NCBI GenBank assembly: GCA_009760855.2
Contig: WPIO01000001.1
Coordinates: forward strand, 9,978,001-10,042,000
DNA length: 64,000 nt
From: Cristatella mucedo
Lineage: Eukaryota; Bryozoa; Phylactolaemata; Cristatellidae
Direction: 5' to 3'
The notes beneath the pieces are model-generated. The model saw only the letters and a list, made by a program, of their open reading frames with translations, had not been told where the DNA came from and did no database searches. The translations under genes and the position numbers were made by a program. Positions 47,629-59,603 of this stretch are shown here, piece by piece (within the stretch, counting starts at the first letter, position 1; every line of letters starts with the position of its first letter).

Positions 47629-48985
47629 AGTAATAATAATAATAACAATACACTTGATAAAGCACCCTCAAAGAACTCAATCTCTTTCTAGGTGCCTTAA
47701 ATTTGCTGCAAAGGAAACATGATCGAATGGTTAGTGGAAGCATGCTTGATAAACAACATGAATAACATGGTTAGGGGTGACATGCACAAGGTCAGCATGC
47801 AAATGTGGTTTGTGGCAGCATGCAGTGTCAGCACACATAAGCACATCAAGGACGAATCACAGGGACCCACTAAATGCTGTCCTAAATAGGTGTGTTTTCA
47901 AGTTCTTTTTAAATGTGGTCAAGACAGGGAATGTCGTGACGGAAGTCAAGAGTGAGTTCCAGGCTTTGGGAGCATACGAACTAAATGCACGGTCTCCAAA
48001 GGATTTGAAGTTTGTATAAGGTGTAGGTAAACACTTAGATTCCGAAAAATGGGTTGTACGATGCTTGGCCTGGTGGGGGAGTAGATCTAATAGGTAGGGT
48101 GGAGCCAAAGAATGAAGGGACGTAAAAGTGAGTGACAAAACCTTGAAGTCAATCCGTTGCTTGACTGGTAGCCAGTGCAGGTCGGCGAGAAGTGGTGTGA
48201 TGTGGCAACTGCGAAGCTCACGACAGACAAGCCGCGCTGCAGAGTTTTGCACCAGCTGTAAGCACCTGATTGCACATGCCAGTAGGCCAGCAAGCAGTGA
48301 GTTACAGAAGTCAAGACGGGATGTTACAAATGCATGGACCTACTTAGATGTGGTATCCTTATCTAAACAAGCCCGAATTTTAGCAATGTTATGAAGCTGA
48401 AAATAGGCAGATTTGACCGTGGAGCTGGTGTGGTCGTCTAACGAGAGGTCGCTTTGGAACATGACACCTAGATTTCGAGCTGATTCAACTGGAGATATGC
48501 TGGCAGAGCCTATTTTGAGCGTCAGCCTTTCCGATTTCTGAATCACACTGGGTTTGCCCATAACTAGTAAGTTAGTTTTATCATCGTTTAGTTTTAGAAA
48601 ATTTGCTGCCATCCATGATCGGATGTCATCAATGCATGCAGCAAGTGAGTTGAGAGAATTTGAGGTGCTCGAAGGCTGGGAGGGATCAAAGCAAAGGTAC
48701 AATTGAGTGTCATCCGCATAGAAGTGAAAGCCTAGATTGTGCTTGGCAATCACATCAGCAAGAAGGAGAGTATAAACTGTGAAAAGAACCTGACCTAGAA
48801 CGGAGCCCTGAGGTACCCCATATTTCAGAGGTATCTGGGATGATCATTGTCCATTCACGTCAATACTCTAGAGTCTCCCACTGAGATAGGACCTGAACCA
48901 CTGAAGAGCAGTGCCACTGATGCTCAGGCGAGATGAGAGGCACTTAAGAAGGACTTGGTGATCGATAGTATCAAGTATGGTCTCA
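47629..48985 (-). mobile_element. Family A LINE copy, 5'-truncated, catalytic YADD intact
   Basis: Minus strand runs from TIDHQVLLKCLSSRLSISGT through KYGVPQGSVLGQVL and FHFYADDTQLYLCFDP to KAWNSLLTSVTTFPVLTTF, then the 3' untranslated end and an (ATT)n tail. The reverse transcriptase is interrupted by TAG and TGA near 48835-48875 and by frameshifts near 48260-48340. It is close in sequence to the 57.7-kb copy. Sense orientation relative to the host gene. Confidence 0.92.
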
Positions 48986-49009
48986 AAAAGATTTGCAATT
49001 GGTTAAAAG

Positions 49010-49200
49010 CACAGCTGAAGGACCTTAGACAGCAAAGCAAGTAGGAGTACCAAGGGAGGCCTGAGGAGTAAGCATTTCAGATAGGCTGGCAGAAGTGAGA
49101 AAATGAAGGGACATACAAGTGAGTGACAGAACCATGAAGCCGATGTGCTGGATGGGAGCCTGTACAGGTCAAGATTTGTGATCAAGCGGGAAGTGTTAGC
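49010..49200 (-). mobile_element. LINE A' C-terminal fragment
   Basis: Minus strand contains FCHSLVCPFIFSLLPAYLKC, which parallels family A FKVLSLTFRSLHSLAPAYLS. It lies head to tail behind the 47.6-kb copy but comes from an older element. Confidence 0.55.
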
Positions 49201-49379
49201 TCGCCAATGACATATCAGCATCTGGCTAATGTCAATGTCTAATGTCAAATACACAAAAACACGAGACAAGCAGTTACGTCATGCAAAGGCTAAGAGCAGC
49301 AAGCCCACATCTTCATGTATTAATTTGGCAGATCATAACAGCTCGCACGGCCCTTGGGTCTTAACCCAGCACTATGGTA

Positions 49380-49508
49380 TTCCTAAGTCACGACCCACGG
49401 TAAGATTTCGAGTCGTCTACTAGGCAATTCTCATTGCCAGCAGCAACCATGTGAAAGCCACTAAGGCTCGTCTGCCGCTATAAAGGGAGACGGCTGAATC
49501 AGACGATC
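49380..49508 (+). mobile_element. SINE-A copy, degenerate
   Basis: AAGTCACGACCCACGGTAAG and CTCGTCTGCCGCTATAAAGG then GAGACGGCTGAATCAGACGA match the core and 3' end of SINE-A; the middle is eroded. Confidence 0.55.
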
Positions 49509-49744
49509 TTCATTGCACGACTCAACGACCGTCGTGAGTGGTGAGCAAGCATTTTGCTAGCCACGGTCATCATGCACTATTACCCTCACCCTAACGCCAA
49601 TTTTACAATAGAAGCTTCGGCACAGAACCCAACAGCTAATATTTTCTTAACGGCTGGACTGCAACAATGCTTTCAATTTGCCTAATTTTTCCATTTGAAG
49701 TTACTTAAAAAAAAATGGTAGAAGTGTGAGCCTGATGCTATGCA

Positions 49745-49997
49745 CGATGTCTACTCTCCTGCTGTCGATGTAGCACATCCTCTCCAGCCATCGTGAGCTA
49801 CTATTTTCATGCTACTCACTTTCTCGACTGCCCACCTGACTAGGCAATGCTTCACACTTGCTCTTTGTCATTGAGATTAAGTTTGCTGGCTACCATCTTC
49901 GCATAGAAAGCTGCTTAGATTTTGAGTTACTGAAGACTCTCCAGAGTAACAGCCACCTGGTCCTTGTGGCTTTGTGGAAGGTACATTGCATTAAATT
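49745..49997 (+). mobile_element. Family B LINE 3' end
   Basis: ATGTCTACTCTCCTGCTGTC, TTCATGCTACTCACTTTCTC, ATAGAAAGCTGCTTAGATTT and TCCTTGTGGCTTTGTGGAAG align with 60.64-60.9 kb. Ends GTACATTGCATTAAATTACC. Confidence 0.8.
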
Positions 49998-50080
49998 ACC
50001 ATTAACCATTCGATAGTGCTTCCTTTGCAACAAATGTAAAGTGCCTAAAAAAAGATCAAGTTCTATTGGCATATCTGCCA
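49998..50080 (+). mobile_element. LINE A tail-only insertion abutting the family B tail
   Basis: ATTAACCATTCGATAGTGCT, TCCTTTGCAACAAATGTAAA and GTGCCTAAAAAAAGATCAAG are the last part of the family A 3' end without any body. Confidence 0.6.
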
Positions 50081-50193
50081 TAAGCACGTATTATATGCAG
50101 CATTGAACCGGCCTAAAGGACCCGAAGCCCAGGATAGATGTAAAAACGCCCTCTCAGTGGTTATTTGCCATTCAAATGAAATTTGAAGAAATT

Positions 50194-50261
50194 GTAGTTA
50201 CAATTACAAATGGAGAAACATACATATATAAGTACGTTTCTCCATTTGTAATTATAACTAC
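50194..50261. repeat. Hairpin: 26-bp inverted repeat, 16-base loop
   Basis: The left arm at 50194-50219 (ending TTACAAATGGAGAAAC) and the right arm at 50236-50261 (starting GTTTCTCCATTTGTAA) pair with a single mismatch. The loop is AT-rich. Transcribed from either strand it would fold into a near-perfect stem. Confidence 0.95.
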
Positions 50262-50359
50262 GTAATGGAATGAAAAAGTGGTTAGTATGTCCACCGGAGC
50301 TTTCTACAGCAGGACCAAAGCCTAAGCAACTACTAGTGTGCAATCCATTATTAAAAGTC

Positions 50360-51257
50360 TGCCTGTTATCTAGGCATGCTGCTCCAAAAAGACTTGTCAT
50401 AAGAGAAGCTCACAACCTCCATTGTCAGGTCGACATACTTTAAGGCGAGGAACATGGTCAAAACTAAAGCCTACTTAGGCAAGAAAGAGTACAACAGCCG
50501 AACAAAAAGTTCACGTGTTTGTGACATTCCATGTACATTACTGCAAATCCCTTTGCTCAGGACTGCCAGCATGTCCCCTTAATCAACTGCAAAATAACAG
50601 CTCGGCTGATCTGCCATCAACAGAGTAGCTACCATATCACCACACTTCTGCCTGAGCTTGGCTCCCTATCGAGCACCAAATCGACTTCCACATCCCCTCT
50701 CTGGTGTACAGGTCGCCTCACTCACTTCCACCAGCCTACCTACCTACCTGACATCCAGGCTCCTTCAATGTGTTCGTGCACACTAGCTCCTCGGCTTCTA
50801 GTTGTCTCACCGCACATCACACCTAATTGAAATCTTTTGTAATCGAGCTTTTAGTTAGTATGCACCGAATGTGTGAGACTTACTTCGGTTCCTGTCACCA
50901 CCTGCATTGCTTTTGCATCACTCAAGTCTCGGTTAAAGATGCACCTGTTCCACACAGCTTTCCCTGGGCCCCAGCTGTGTTCTTGTCTGAGTCATGTGTG
51001 TGCTCACATGTGCATGATTCTGTGCCTATTACTAGACAGGGATCCTACTAACCAGTGACACTGAGTGGCTTTTTGTGTACTTTTGCATGATGGCCTAAGA
51101 GTTACACTTATGGGCTTTTGCATGCTTCTCTTTTTGCACGCTTGATACCTTGCGTATCATTAAGCCTTGAATGTTGCTACTCTTGCAGCAAGCTGTAAAG
51201 TGCCTGCACAGAGATTTGCTTAAGGAGCTATACAAAAGGCTTGTTATTATCATTATA
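50360..51257 (+). mobile_element. LINE copy of diverged subfamily A'
   Basis: GGCATGCTGCTCCAAAAAGA (matching GMLLQKDLS), CTTCCACCAGCCTACCTACC, GTTAAAGATGCACCTGTTCC and the 3' end TGTAAAGTGCCTGCACAGAG to TTATTATCATTAT. Same lineage as 11.2 kb. No frame is preserved. Confidence 0.72.
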
Positions 51258-52998
51258 TAATTGAAAGATAACAGTTCCTCCATGCTAGATTGAAGCACGA
51301 GGATAGTTTTTTGGTTACCATGACAAATTTAAGCAATAGCCCTATATAAACTGGATACCGGAAAAGCAAGATGGCCTGTACTGAGACTACAGTAGCTGGA
51401 GGCATCAGAACCCACCGATCAACCCGGAAGTAGTGTGTATGCCAGGATTCTTTCAGCCCCTTTAGCTTCTGCAAGCCTGGTTGATTCCACTACAACCCTG
51501 AGAGACCAAGTTCAAGTATGGAAAACCTGCAAGCCTCTCTAAAAAAGGCCACCTTTACAGATACCAGTGTTTGATAGGCTCTACCCATGAGGATTGGCAA
51601 ATCGCCTGATCTGTTCATATGATTTGCTACAGTGATGCATAATCATCCTCTTCTATCATTCAAGAATGTCGTGGTTACAGGTGGAGGCAACCTAGCACTG
51701 GCAAGCAAGTTGCATCGATGCTCGAGTCAGCCCAACCACTCTTCCTTAAAGTACTGACTTCGGCACCGAGTCCTCGAAGTTTTCTTCCAAGCGAGAGCTA
51801 GGCTTAAGTGATATAATTGAGCTGTCAGGCATGTATGCCAAACCTGAGTTCTTAGCCATGTCAAGCACCTTGTGAAATTTTAGTGCATTGCACCAGCTTC
51901 CTGAAAAATGCATATAAAGAATTAAATCGCATTTGCTCACAATGGCTCAGAGCTGTACATATAAGGGCTCCTGCAGCCAGCTAAGCATACACCACAGGTC
52001 CATAAATTGCAATTTAATATTAAGGTTTCAAATTGTGGAGCTTTGGAAATAATGTCTTGCATTAAGGCCACATTTACATCATGGGTTTTTGAAAACTACC
52101 TTTCATTTCAATTTAACTCCGTGTCTATCCCTTCTATCGATTAATAGTCAATCAGGGAGCTCCCTCTTCACCCTTTGGCAAAACTAATTTGCTCTTCCTT
52201 ACTCTGCGCCCTCTGCTTTGCCCAGAGCATCACTGGACAAAGGCTCGAGTAGCAATCGCTGCGAACTGAACGTAATGATGCAGCAAACAGCTCCTGTCAC
52301 GAGGGGCTGAAAGTATCATGTTGACTTCTAGTCACCCCTGGCGGATGCTCGGTGTGGCAGGAGTGCCTACTCATATTACAAGACTCGATCACGCTTTTGA
52401 GTCACATTCCACCAAGTAGAGGCCGAGCCCACTGTATGCATTTCGGTGGCGCATAGGGTGCACTGAGGGCCAGATAGGCTAGGCTACAGCTACATTTCAT
52501 GCAGTATATACCATTTTATGGCTCAAGGCAGTAAATCTGGTCACTAAGACAAACAAACACACGGACAGCAGATTCAAAATATGAGATACCATATACCTCA
52601 AGACTTATGAGTGATCTAAGGATTTCCCCAACTCCTTAGTTACTACATTAAATTATCTCTACTGAATCTTTCATAATACATTTACAAAGTGTGGTAAATA
52701 AAGCTTTAAAAGCCTGCATAAGAATGCTATTTCTACTTCATTGCACATAATTTGAAAAAACACCCCTGCCTCTTTCAGCTCTAAGGTTTGGGTAATGTAG
52801 TAGTCCAGTGGTTCATGCGTAACTTCCTGGGTATCAAACGTCCAAGTTTGGCAGTTCCAGAAAAATTCCGAGTTACGAACTGGCCCCGATCCAATCCTAG
52901 CCCAAAAGAACGATTGTGCACCAGTTGATGCTGAGCCAGAACGCCCGCATTGCTGTGCTGGGCCAAACGCTGAGCGAATGCGACGTCACGTCATATAC
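51258..52998. other. Intronic sequence, nothing assigned
   Basis: No element or exon recognised up to exon 4. Confidence 0.4.
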
Positions 52999-53245
52999 CC
53001 GTGGAGTTCTTTCCTGCCTGAGTTGCCGAGCGTCCAGCTTCGAGGCGCACCTGCATGCGCTTGGCATCATTGAAAAGCTCTTCGGTTGAAGAGTTACTAA
53101 ACAGCTTTCGAAGGCGGCTATGATGATCCAGGCTAGCTCTTGCACTAGCCACATCCGGTGCAGGCTCAAACCGCTGCAGCTGATAAGCAAGTTGCCTAAA
53201 CGTCATGAGCAGCTCACTAGCCTTGTTGCTCAAGTTTTCGAGCAT
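52999..53245 (-). CDS. Trio: Trio-like exon 4: Sec14 to spectrin linker and spectrin repeat 1
   Basis: 247 nt: 82 codons plus one base (phase 1). Starts MLENLSNKASELL directly after a TTTTTTAG acceptor and aligns gaplessly to the Trio segment containing NATHMLSRLEEL. Later residues SARASLDHHSRLRKLF match ARNMIEEHSQLKKKV. The donor ACGG|GTATAT leaves one G, which combines with TG of the next exon to give Val. It is the largest exon here. The ATG at its start is not a translation start; it is internal to the frame. Confidence 0.93.
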
Positions 53246-56200
53246 CTAAAAAAGGCAGGTCATTTTTTTGAGCAACGGCATTTGGTAAGATTAAGCACCA
53301 ATACAAGCGCATTCATCATTCAAGTGCATCATTAATGGCTACGCAGTGCCGTTATTCCAACGCCCACTGAGGATAGAGAGGGTCAGCCGGGCTAAATCCA
53401 CCCATTTAGCCGACCCAGACTGGGCACGCCCCTTAGGCCTGCTCTTCAATTGATTGGCTCAAGCAAAGTTAAGTCTTTTCATCTTAAAAATTGCTATGAC
53501 ACTGATGACACTAGAAATAGCATGACACATACTGAGCCATATTCATATTGCTAACCTGAACAAAGAACGTCATCACATATAACCTCACTACTTCCAAGGC
53601 AACAGCTGATACGGTAGACGGAAGACATCTAAATAGTTGCAAAAAAACAGTAGGGGAAGGACATTGCTGGCAATGACCAAGGTCCAGGTACAATATTATT
53701 GAGATTATAACACACAATCATGGCTGAGTGATCCATCATTAGTTTGATCCATAGTTTGTAGCCATCAAAGATGAGATATATTTGTCGCATAAGTTAAGAC
53801 ATAGCAGCAGAATCGGTTCCATTGTGTTAACATTCAGCTCAACACACACAAAAAGGTAAGGTGCACATATGCATAAACGCATTAGCCACGAAGTCCTGAA
53901 GTAACAACAGAATAGGGAGCTCCGTTATGTCAAGAGTGAACAAAACATTGTGATGTGCCCACACGCTTACCAGTGGGTAGCACATTAGAATGTTGAAAAT
54001 AACAAGGGGACCCCTGCTATAATGCAAGAAATGTAACAACAAAAAGGTAGCAGAAAAGACCAGTCGTCTCCCAAATTTATGTCTAGTGACTTGAGGTATT
54101 TCTCCACTCTGAGGGGTAAGATGCTCAATAAAAGGCTATCCTCACTCTTCAAACATCCCGTTTCCAACCAGAAGCACGAGCCTGAAGTTGATTTCAAATG
54201 TATAGCGGTTCGATGTTATCTTTCCTAATTGAGAGCAGAAGTAAGAAGATCATGATGAACGTGATGCTAAGGATTCTCATTTGAGAGCTAGTGGTTTCCT
54301 ACCAGGACAGGAAGTTAATGATAAATGATGTAAAATATGCCATAGCTTTTCAACAGCTTCTGAACTGTTAGCTTCTGCATCTCAGACAAGCACTATCACC
54401 TAAGGCAGACAGCTGGCCTGATCGATATAGGTAGTTAACCTGAAGCACTGATCTTCAGCTGATGAATAGACGATCAGCAGAGGGCCTCCTTGTAATTAGC
54501 ATATGCTTTTACTTTCTCTCCTCAGACATGCCAAAGTTGACCTAGAGTGGCTTTATTGAACCAAGACAACATTAATCATGCCAGGTTCGGCTGGTGAAAC
54601 AAGCTAGTATTGTTATATCTAGTCGCGCAAAGAACATATCTACAAGAGCTTCATTCACGGTCTCCATTCGACCTGAACTTACTCTGTTAGCCAAGCCAAA
54701 GGCCATAATAAATGACACACAGGCACTTGGTGTCTGTAACATATCTGTAACGCCATTGGCTCGAGAGGCAAATGCCAGACTATCACAGCAGAATGGTAGT
54801 AATGCATGTACAAACACCGCCACCAAAAGGCCATTGTTATAGATTTCACACCTGATGGAACAGTAAGACGCGTATGGCACCTACACCAGGAAGCTGACAA
54901 AGCAGGGTAAACCAAAACGGGAAATATAAAATACTTGATGCTTTCAGCACAACCTGAACTCCGGAAGCACAATCAAGGCAACAAAAACACGACTTCAAAG
55001 CGGGCCTTGATAAAAACCCAACAAGGATATATGCATACTTTTCTACGAAAAGAATGTTGTATTACTAAAATACTCCGATGTGAGGCCCGGCTCACTCTGA
55101 ATACTAACAAACTTTTGCATGGTCTAATTGTGCAAAACTGATTGCATACGGCTACAGCTCTGATTTGAAGCCAGTATCAGTCCAGATATGAGAACACTCC
55201 TTAAGAGAGGTACGCTGGTGTCAGAAGGCTCCATACAAATCCCATTATTTTGCTCCCATATGTAAACTAGAACTAGCCCTTCGTGCATACTGACAACATT
55301 GCAAAAATAAAAGGTGAGAAAAAAAGGAGTTAATGATGTCTGCACCGACCAGTGGCCTTGTAATACAGGTGGTAACCACTTTACCCAGCTTTCTCCAGCA
55401 AGAACTTGAGTCAAACTGGTAACGATACAGTACCAAATGAAACTGCAACCTACAGGCTGCAAACTGGGATCTCGTGTCCAAATTGTGACTTAGCTGGCCA
55501 CCAGGCAGAGCTACGACAAGAGATGATGCTGCTGGACCAGATGAACATAGCAGATCCACATTGCCTGGATTCTGCACAGTGGCCAGGTGGCCAGTAATTT
55601 CGTAAGTATCCAACCAAGGAGCAAACTAATACCTCTAGACAGGAAAAAGGGAATTTTATGCTGTTGGCCCACTCAGAGCCACTAATGCAAAGAAAGTTCA
55701 CTTGGGTGTGTAAATGACGTATTCTGCAGCTTAAGGGTAGGGACAGAGAATTCAGCTCATCAAGCACTTTAGTATGGCCTATATTGTGGATGAAAACAAT
55801 GCAAGCACATCAGTGGGGGCATGAAGGCATTGCTGCCAAATACAACCAAATCTTAAGTCATCTGATGCCCTTTGCTAGCACCTCTGGCTCACAGCCTATA
55901 ACCTATCACGCATTGAAACATAAAATCAGAAGGATGGTTCCTGGCAATGCTGGGCACTCTAACTCGGTGTAAAGCAGGCCAGCAGCGTGCTTGACCAGGC
56001 CGGTCACCCTGACGAGCCAGGCTTCTACCGACTGCTGAATGAGGCAGACTTATGCGGGCCTCATTGGTAAATCATTACAATTTTGCAAACAAACAAGCAT
56101 TTCAAGCTCTGTTGTTCAGCCGTCCTACAGTGTTGAGCTCCACTCACGGCTACTATCTGTGAATATCCACATGTGCACTACCTGCAAAGAGACAGTTTAG

Positions 56201-56688
56201 TTGACAGTTGAAAGAATGGTTAATGACAACAATGGCCATCTACAAAAACTAGCCACGACAACAGTTCACCTAAGATGAACATCCTCCATACTGCCGGCTC
56301 AGACCAAGCACCATTGGCTATGAATGAATCAATTCAAATTGACCTGCCATCGACAACAGCTGGAGCTCAAGGAGTGAGGTGCCCAGGTAGCTCGAGTGGA
56401 GTTCCCGTCGGAACATGTGATACAGTCACAGGCAAATTCCCAGCAAAGAGACAACTTCTCGGAAGCTCACCGGAGCCCATACCCAGCAGCTGCCAACGTA
56501 GCCATGAGCCGGCAAGAGCTGACTACTTTACATAACTGGCTCAACGACAGATTGATAAATATACAATGATTTTTATCTTCTAAAACTTGCTTAAAGAACA
56601 AGCATCAGGATGTGAATAAGTCAATGGGGCTACCTGCAACAATAAGCAAAAAACATGACCCTTTAAGCCTGTGCATGCTACTACATAC
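53246..56688. other. Intron between exons 3 and 4: no repeat or gene recognised
   Basis: Unusually free of LINE and SINE debris for 3.4 kb. Overlapping open frames of 100-120 codons at 55124-55767 (minus) and 86 codons at 56275-56535 (plus) have no recognisable motif. A small stem (GGCTAAAT/ATTTAGCC) lies at 53391-53412. Confidence 0.45.
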
Positions 56689-56802
56689 CAGTCTGCTGTC
56701 AATCCACTCGTGGTTGTCATAGCGAAGTGTACCGTTGAGGTCTTCGGTAAGCTGATCGGCATCTATATGCTTTGCCAAATAATCTAGTGATATCACCGCC
56801 GT
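56689..56802 (-). CDS. Trio: Trio-like exon 3: end of Sec14 domain
   Basis: 114 nt, 38 codons, phase 0 at both ends. Residues VISLDYLAKHIDADQL, then DLNGTLRYDNHEWIDSRL, align without gaps to Trio VSLEGLTKVVDPSQL then EFDGCLEYNHEEWIEIR. The NHEWI signature closes the Sec14 domain. Acceptor TTTCTTGTTAG, donor CTG|GTATGT. Confidence 0.95.
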
Positions 56803-56919
56803 CTAACAAGAAAGATTCAGGGTACACGTTTAGCAACTCTCATGTGCTGGACAAATATAACCAGCTATCAATATAAAAAATGCAACCAAGTGCAAAGGCA
56901 TGCTGGTATCTGCATATAC

Positions 56920-57021
56920 CTCAAAAGCATATTTTGAGCTGCCGACATTAGCTTTGTGTTTTTCCCAGAAACTTTCAGGTTTGATGATATATACGGTATG
57001 GACCAGAGTTGGACAGGCATC
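56920..57021 (-). CDS. Trio: Trio-like exon 2: Sec14 lipid-binding core
   Basis: 102 nt, 34 codons, phase 0 at both ends. Begins DACPTLVHTVYIIKP and continues ESFWEKHKANVGSSKYAFE, the counterpart of the vertebrate stretch IIKPDNFWQKQ..NFGSSKFEFE. This is the floor and gate region of the CRAL-TRIO fold. The acceptor follows TCTTTCCAG and the donor is GAG|GTATAT. It is separated from the next exon by only 117 bp. Confidence 0.95.
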
Positions 57022-57712
57022 CTGGAAAGACCATTTCAAGAAACTGTCAACCCTGCATGCCACACAAACAAAAGTTACATATAAGGTACCAGCTAACACT
57101 GGTTGCACCATCGATTCAGTTGAGGTATGCACCAACGAGGAGATTCAGATTGGCTGCTTACTCACAACAAAGCCCAGAGCACAGCAAGAATCCTCTGCAG
57201 CCAGTGCACATCACAAGCTGAAATAAATGGAAAAATCTTTCCTCTTCCTCTTCTCCTTTCCTGTCATTAGCTGATGCATTTCTCATGTGGCAGAAGACCG
57301 ACCATTAACCGACAACCGACCATATCAGAACCGACCATTCCTATTTGAGCAGCTATTTGTATCCTACCTGAAAAATGGTTCTTGATCATCATGCCACTTG
57401 TGACTGATGGCCGAAGCTGACCCTCCATGCTGATGCAACCTCAAGACATACTACCGACGGATGTGCGCATGGCTGAAGCCCCCTTCCCATTTGTTCGTGC
57501 ATACTTCTCTAAACTTGCTCTCCTCCAAACATAGCCTCATAAACTTTCAGCTGCGCTTCTGGATGACCTCCTGGTTGTTCTGCATGGCAAGTGTTACATG
57601 CAGTTACGTATCAAATTGTAAAAATTATGTGAGCACTGGCACACTAGGGCATACATGTATGCCCCTAAACGAAAGTCTTTTCTGTCAGTTCAGACTAATA
57701 GGAATGCATAAA

Positions 57713-59366
57713 TAACATCATTAATATGTCATTAGCCTCAGGTCATGTCCCAGCACCTTTCAAAAAAGCTGTAGTCAGGCCAGTTCTCAAGAAAGCGACA
57801 CTGGACCAAGAGAACTTGACACTGGAACGGGTCGTGGCGACCAGCTGAACTCATATATCAAAACCTCAAACCTTGCTAGTAAGTTCCAGTCTGGCATTAG
57901 AGCTAATCACTCCACAGAATAAGCGTTGCTTAGGGTGTACATCGACCTACTTAGGAATGCAGACATAGCTAGAGTGTCTCTGCTTGTTTTGCTCGATCTT
58001 TCGGCCGCTTTTGATACTATCGGTCACAAAGTTCTTCTAGAGTGCCTCTTATCTCGCCTGGGCATCACTGGCATTGCTCTACAATGGTTCAGATCATATC
58101 TCAGTGGGAGACTCTAGAGTATTGACGTGAATGGACAATGATCATCCCAGATACCTCTGAAATATGGGGTACCTCAGGGCTCCGTGCTTGGTCCGGTTCT
58201 TTTCACGGTTTATACTCTCCTTCTTGCTGATGTGATTGCCAAGCACAATCAAGGCTTTCACTTCTATGCAGGTGACACTCAGTTGTACCTTTGCTTTGAT
58301 CCCTCCCAGCCTTCGAGCACCTCGAATTCTCTCAACTCACTTGCTGCATGTATTGATGACATCCGCACATGGATGGCAGCAAATATTCTAAAACTAAACG
58401 ATGATAAAACTTACTTACTAGTTATGGGCAAATCCAGTGTGATTCAGAAATCGGAAAGGCTGCCGCTCAAAATTGGCTCTACTAGCATATCTCTTGTTGA
58501 ATCAGCTCGAAATCTAGGTGTCATGTTCCAAAGTGACCTCTCGTTAGACGACCACATCAGCTCCACAGTCAAATCTGCCTACTTTCAGCTACATAACATT
58601 GCTATAATTCGGGCTTGTTTAGATAAGGATACCACGTCTAAATTGGTCCATAAATTTGTGACATCCCGACTTGATTTCTGTAACTCACTGCTTACTTGCC
58701 TACCCGCATGTGCGATCAGGCAATTACAGCTGGTGCAAAACTCTGCAGCTAGGCTTGTCTGTCGTGAGCATCGCAGTTGCCACATCACACCACTTCTCGC
58801 CGACCTGCACTGGCTACCACGCAAGCAGCAGATTGACTTCAAGGTTTTGTCGCTCACTTTTAGGTCACTTCATTCTTTGGCTCCAGCCTGTCTCTCAGAT
58901 CTACTCCCCCCATCAGGCAAAGCATCGTACCACCTGCTTTTCGGAATCCAACAGTCTACAAATACCTCGTACAAACCTCAAATCCTTTGGAGACCGTGCA
59001 TTTAGTTCGTATGCTCCCAAAGCCTGGAACTCCCTCCAGACTTGCATCAGAACATCCCCTGACTTGACCACATTTAAAAAGAACCTAAAAACACACCTTT
59101 TTAGGACAGCATTTAGTATGTCACTGTGATTCGTCCTTCACATGCTTATGCGTGCTGACAGTGCATGCTACCACTAACCACAGTTGCATGCTGACCCTGT
59201 GCATGTCACCCCTAACCACGTTGTTCATGTTGTTTATCAAGCATGATATTACTCACGATTCAATCGCGTTTCCTTTTGCAGCAAATGTAAAGCGCCCAGG
59301 ATGAGATTGAGTTCTCTGAGGGTGCTTTATCAAGTGCTTTATTATTATTATTATTATTATTAATAT
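57713..59366 (+). mobile_element. Family A LINE copy, longest in window, RT with lost catalytic Asp
   Basis: Starts NMSLASGHVPAPFKKAVVRP, has an internal deletion at the RT fingers, then [55 protein letters not shown], and a 273-codon open stretch to 59005. It ends with the 3' untranslated end and (ATT)n. YADD reads YAGD, so it cannot be active. TAG and TGA occur at 58115 and 58139 in the coding frame. Antisense to the host gene. Confidence 0.93.
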
Positions 59367-59603
59367 ATAGGAAGAACGCCGGCATGCACTCTCATAGTTA
59401 AAAATTTAATTGCATCGAAAAAAGTATCAAAAGTATGAAACTACCAAAAGGGAGTGGGTATCAAACTGTACTATATATTTTTCCATTTTTTCATATACAG
59501 ATTTTGCTATAGTAACAAGGAACTGCAAGATTGCCTGGCAACAGTGGAGACTCGCCAATGAGATTTTCGCACACTCTGGCCTGCATTACAAAGCATAGTT
59601 AGG

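Noticed and set aside
55124-55767. Three overlapping minus frames of 105-122 codons
   Set aside because: Different frames over the same bases, no motif, no phase-compatible fit in Trio between exons 3 and 4.
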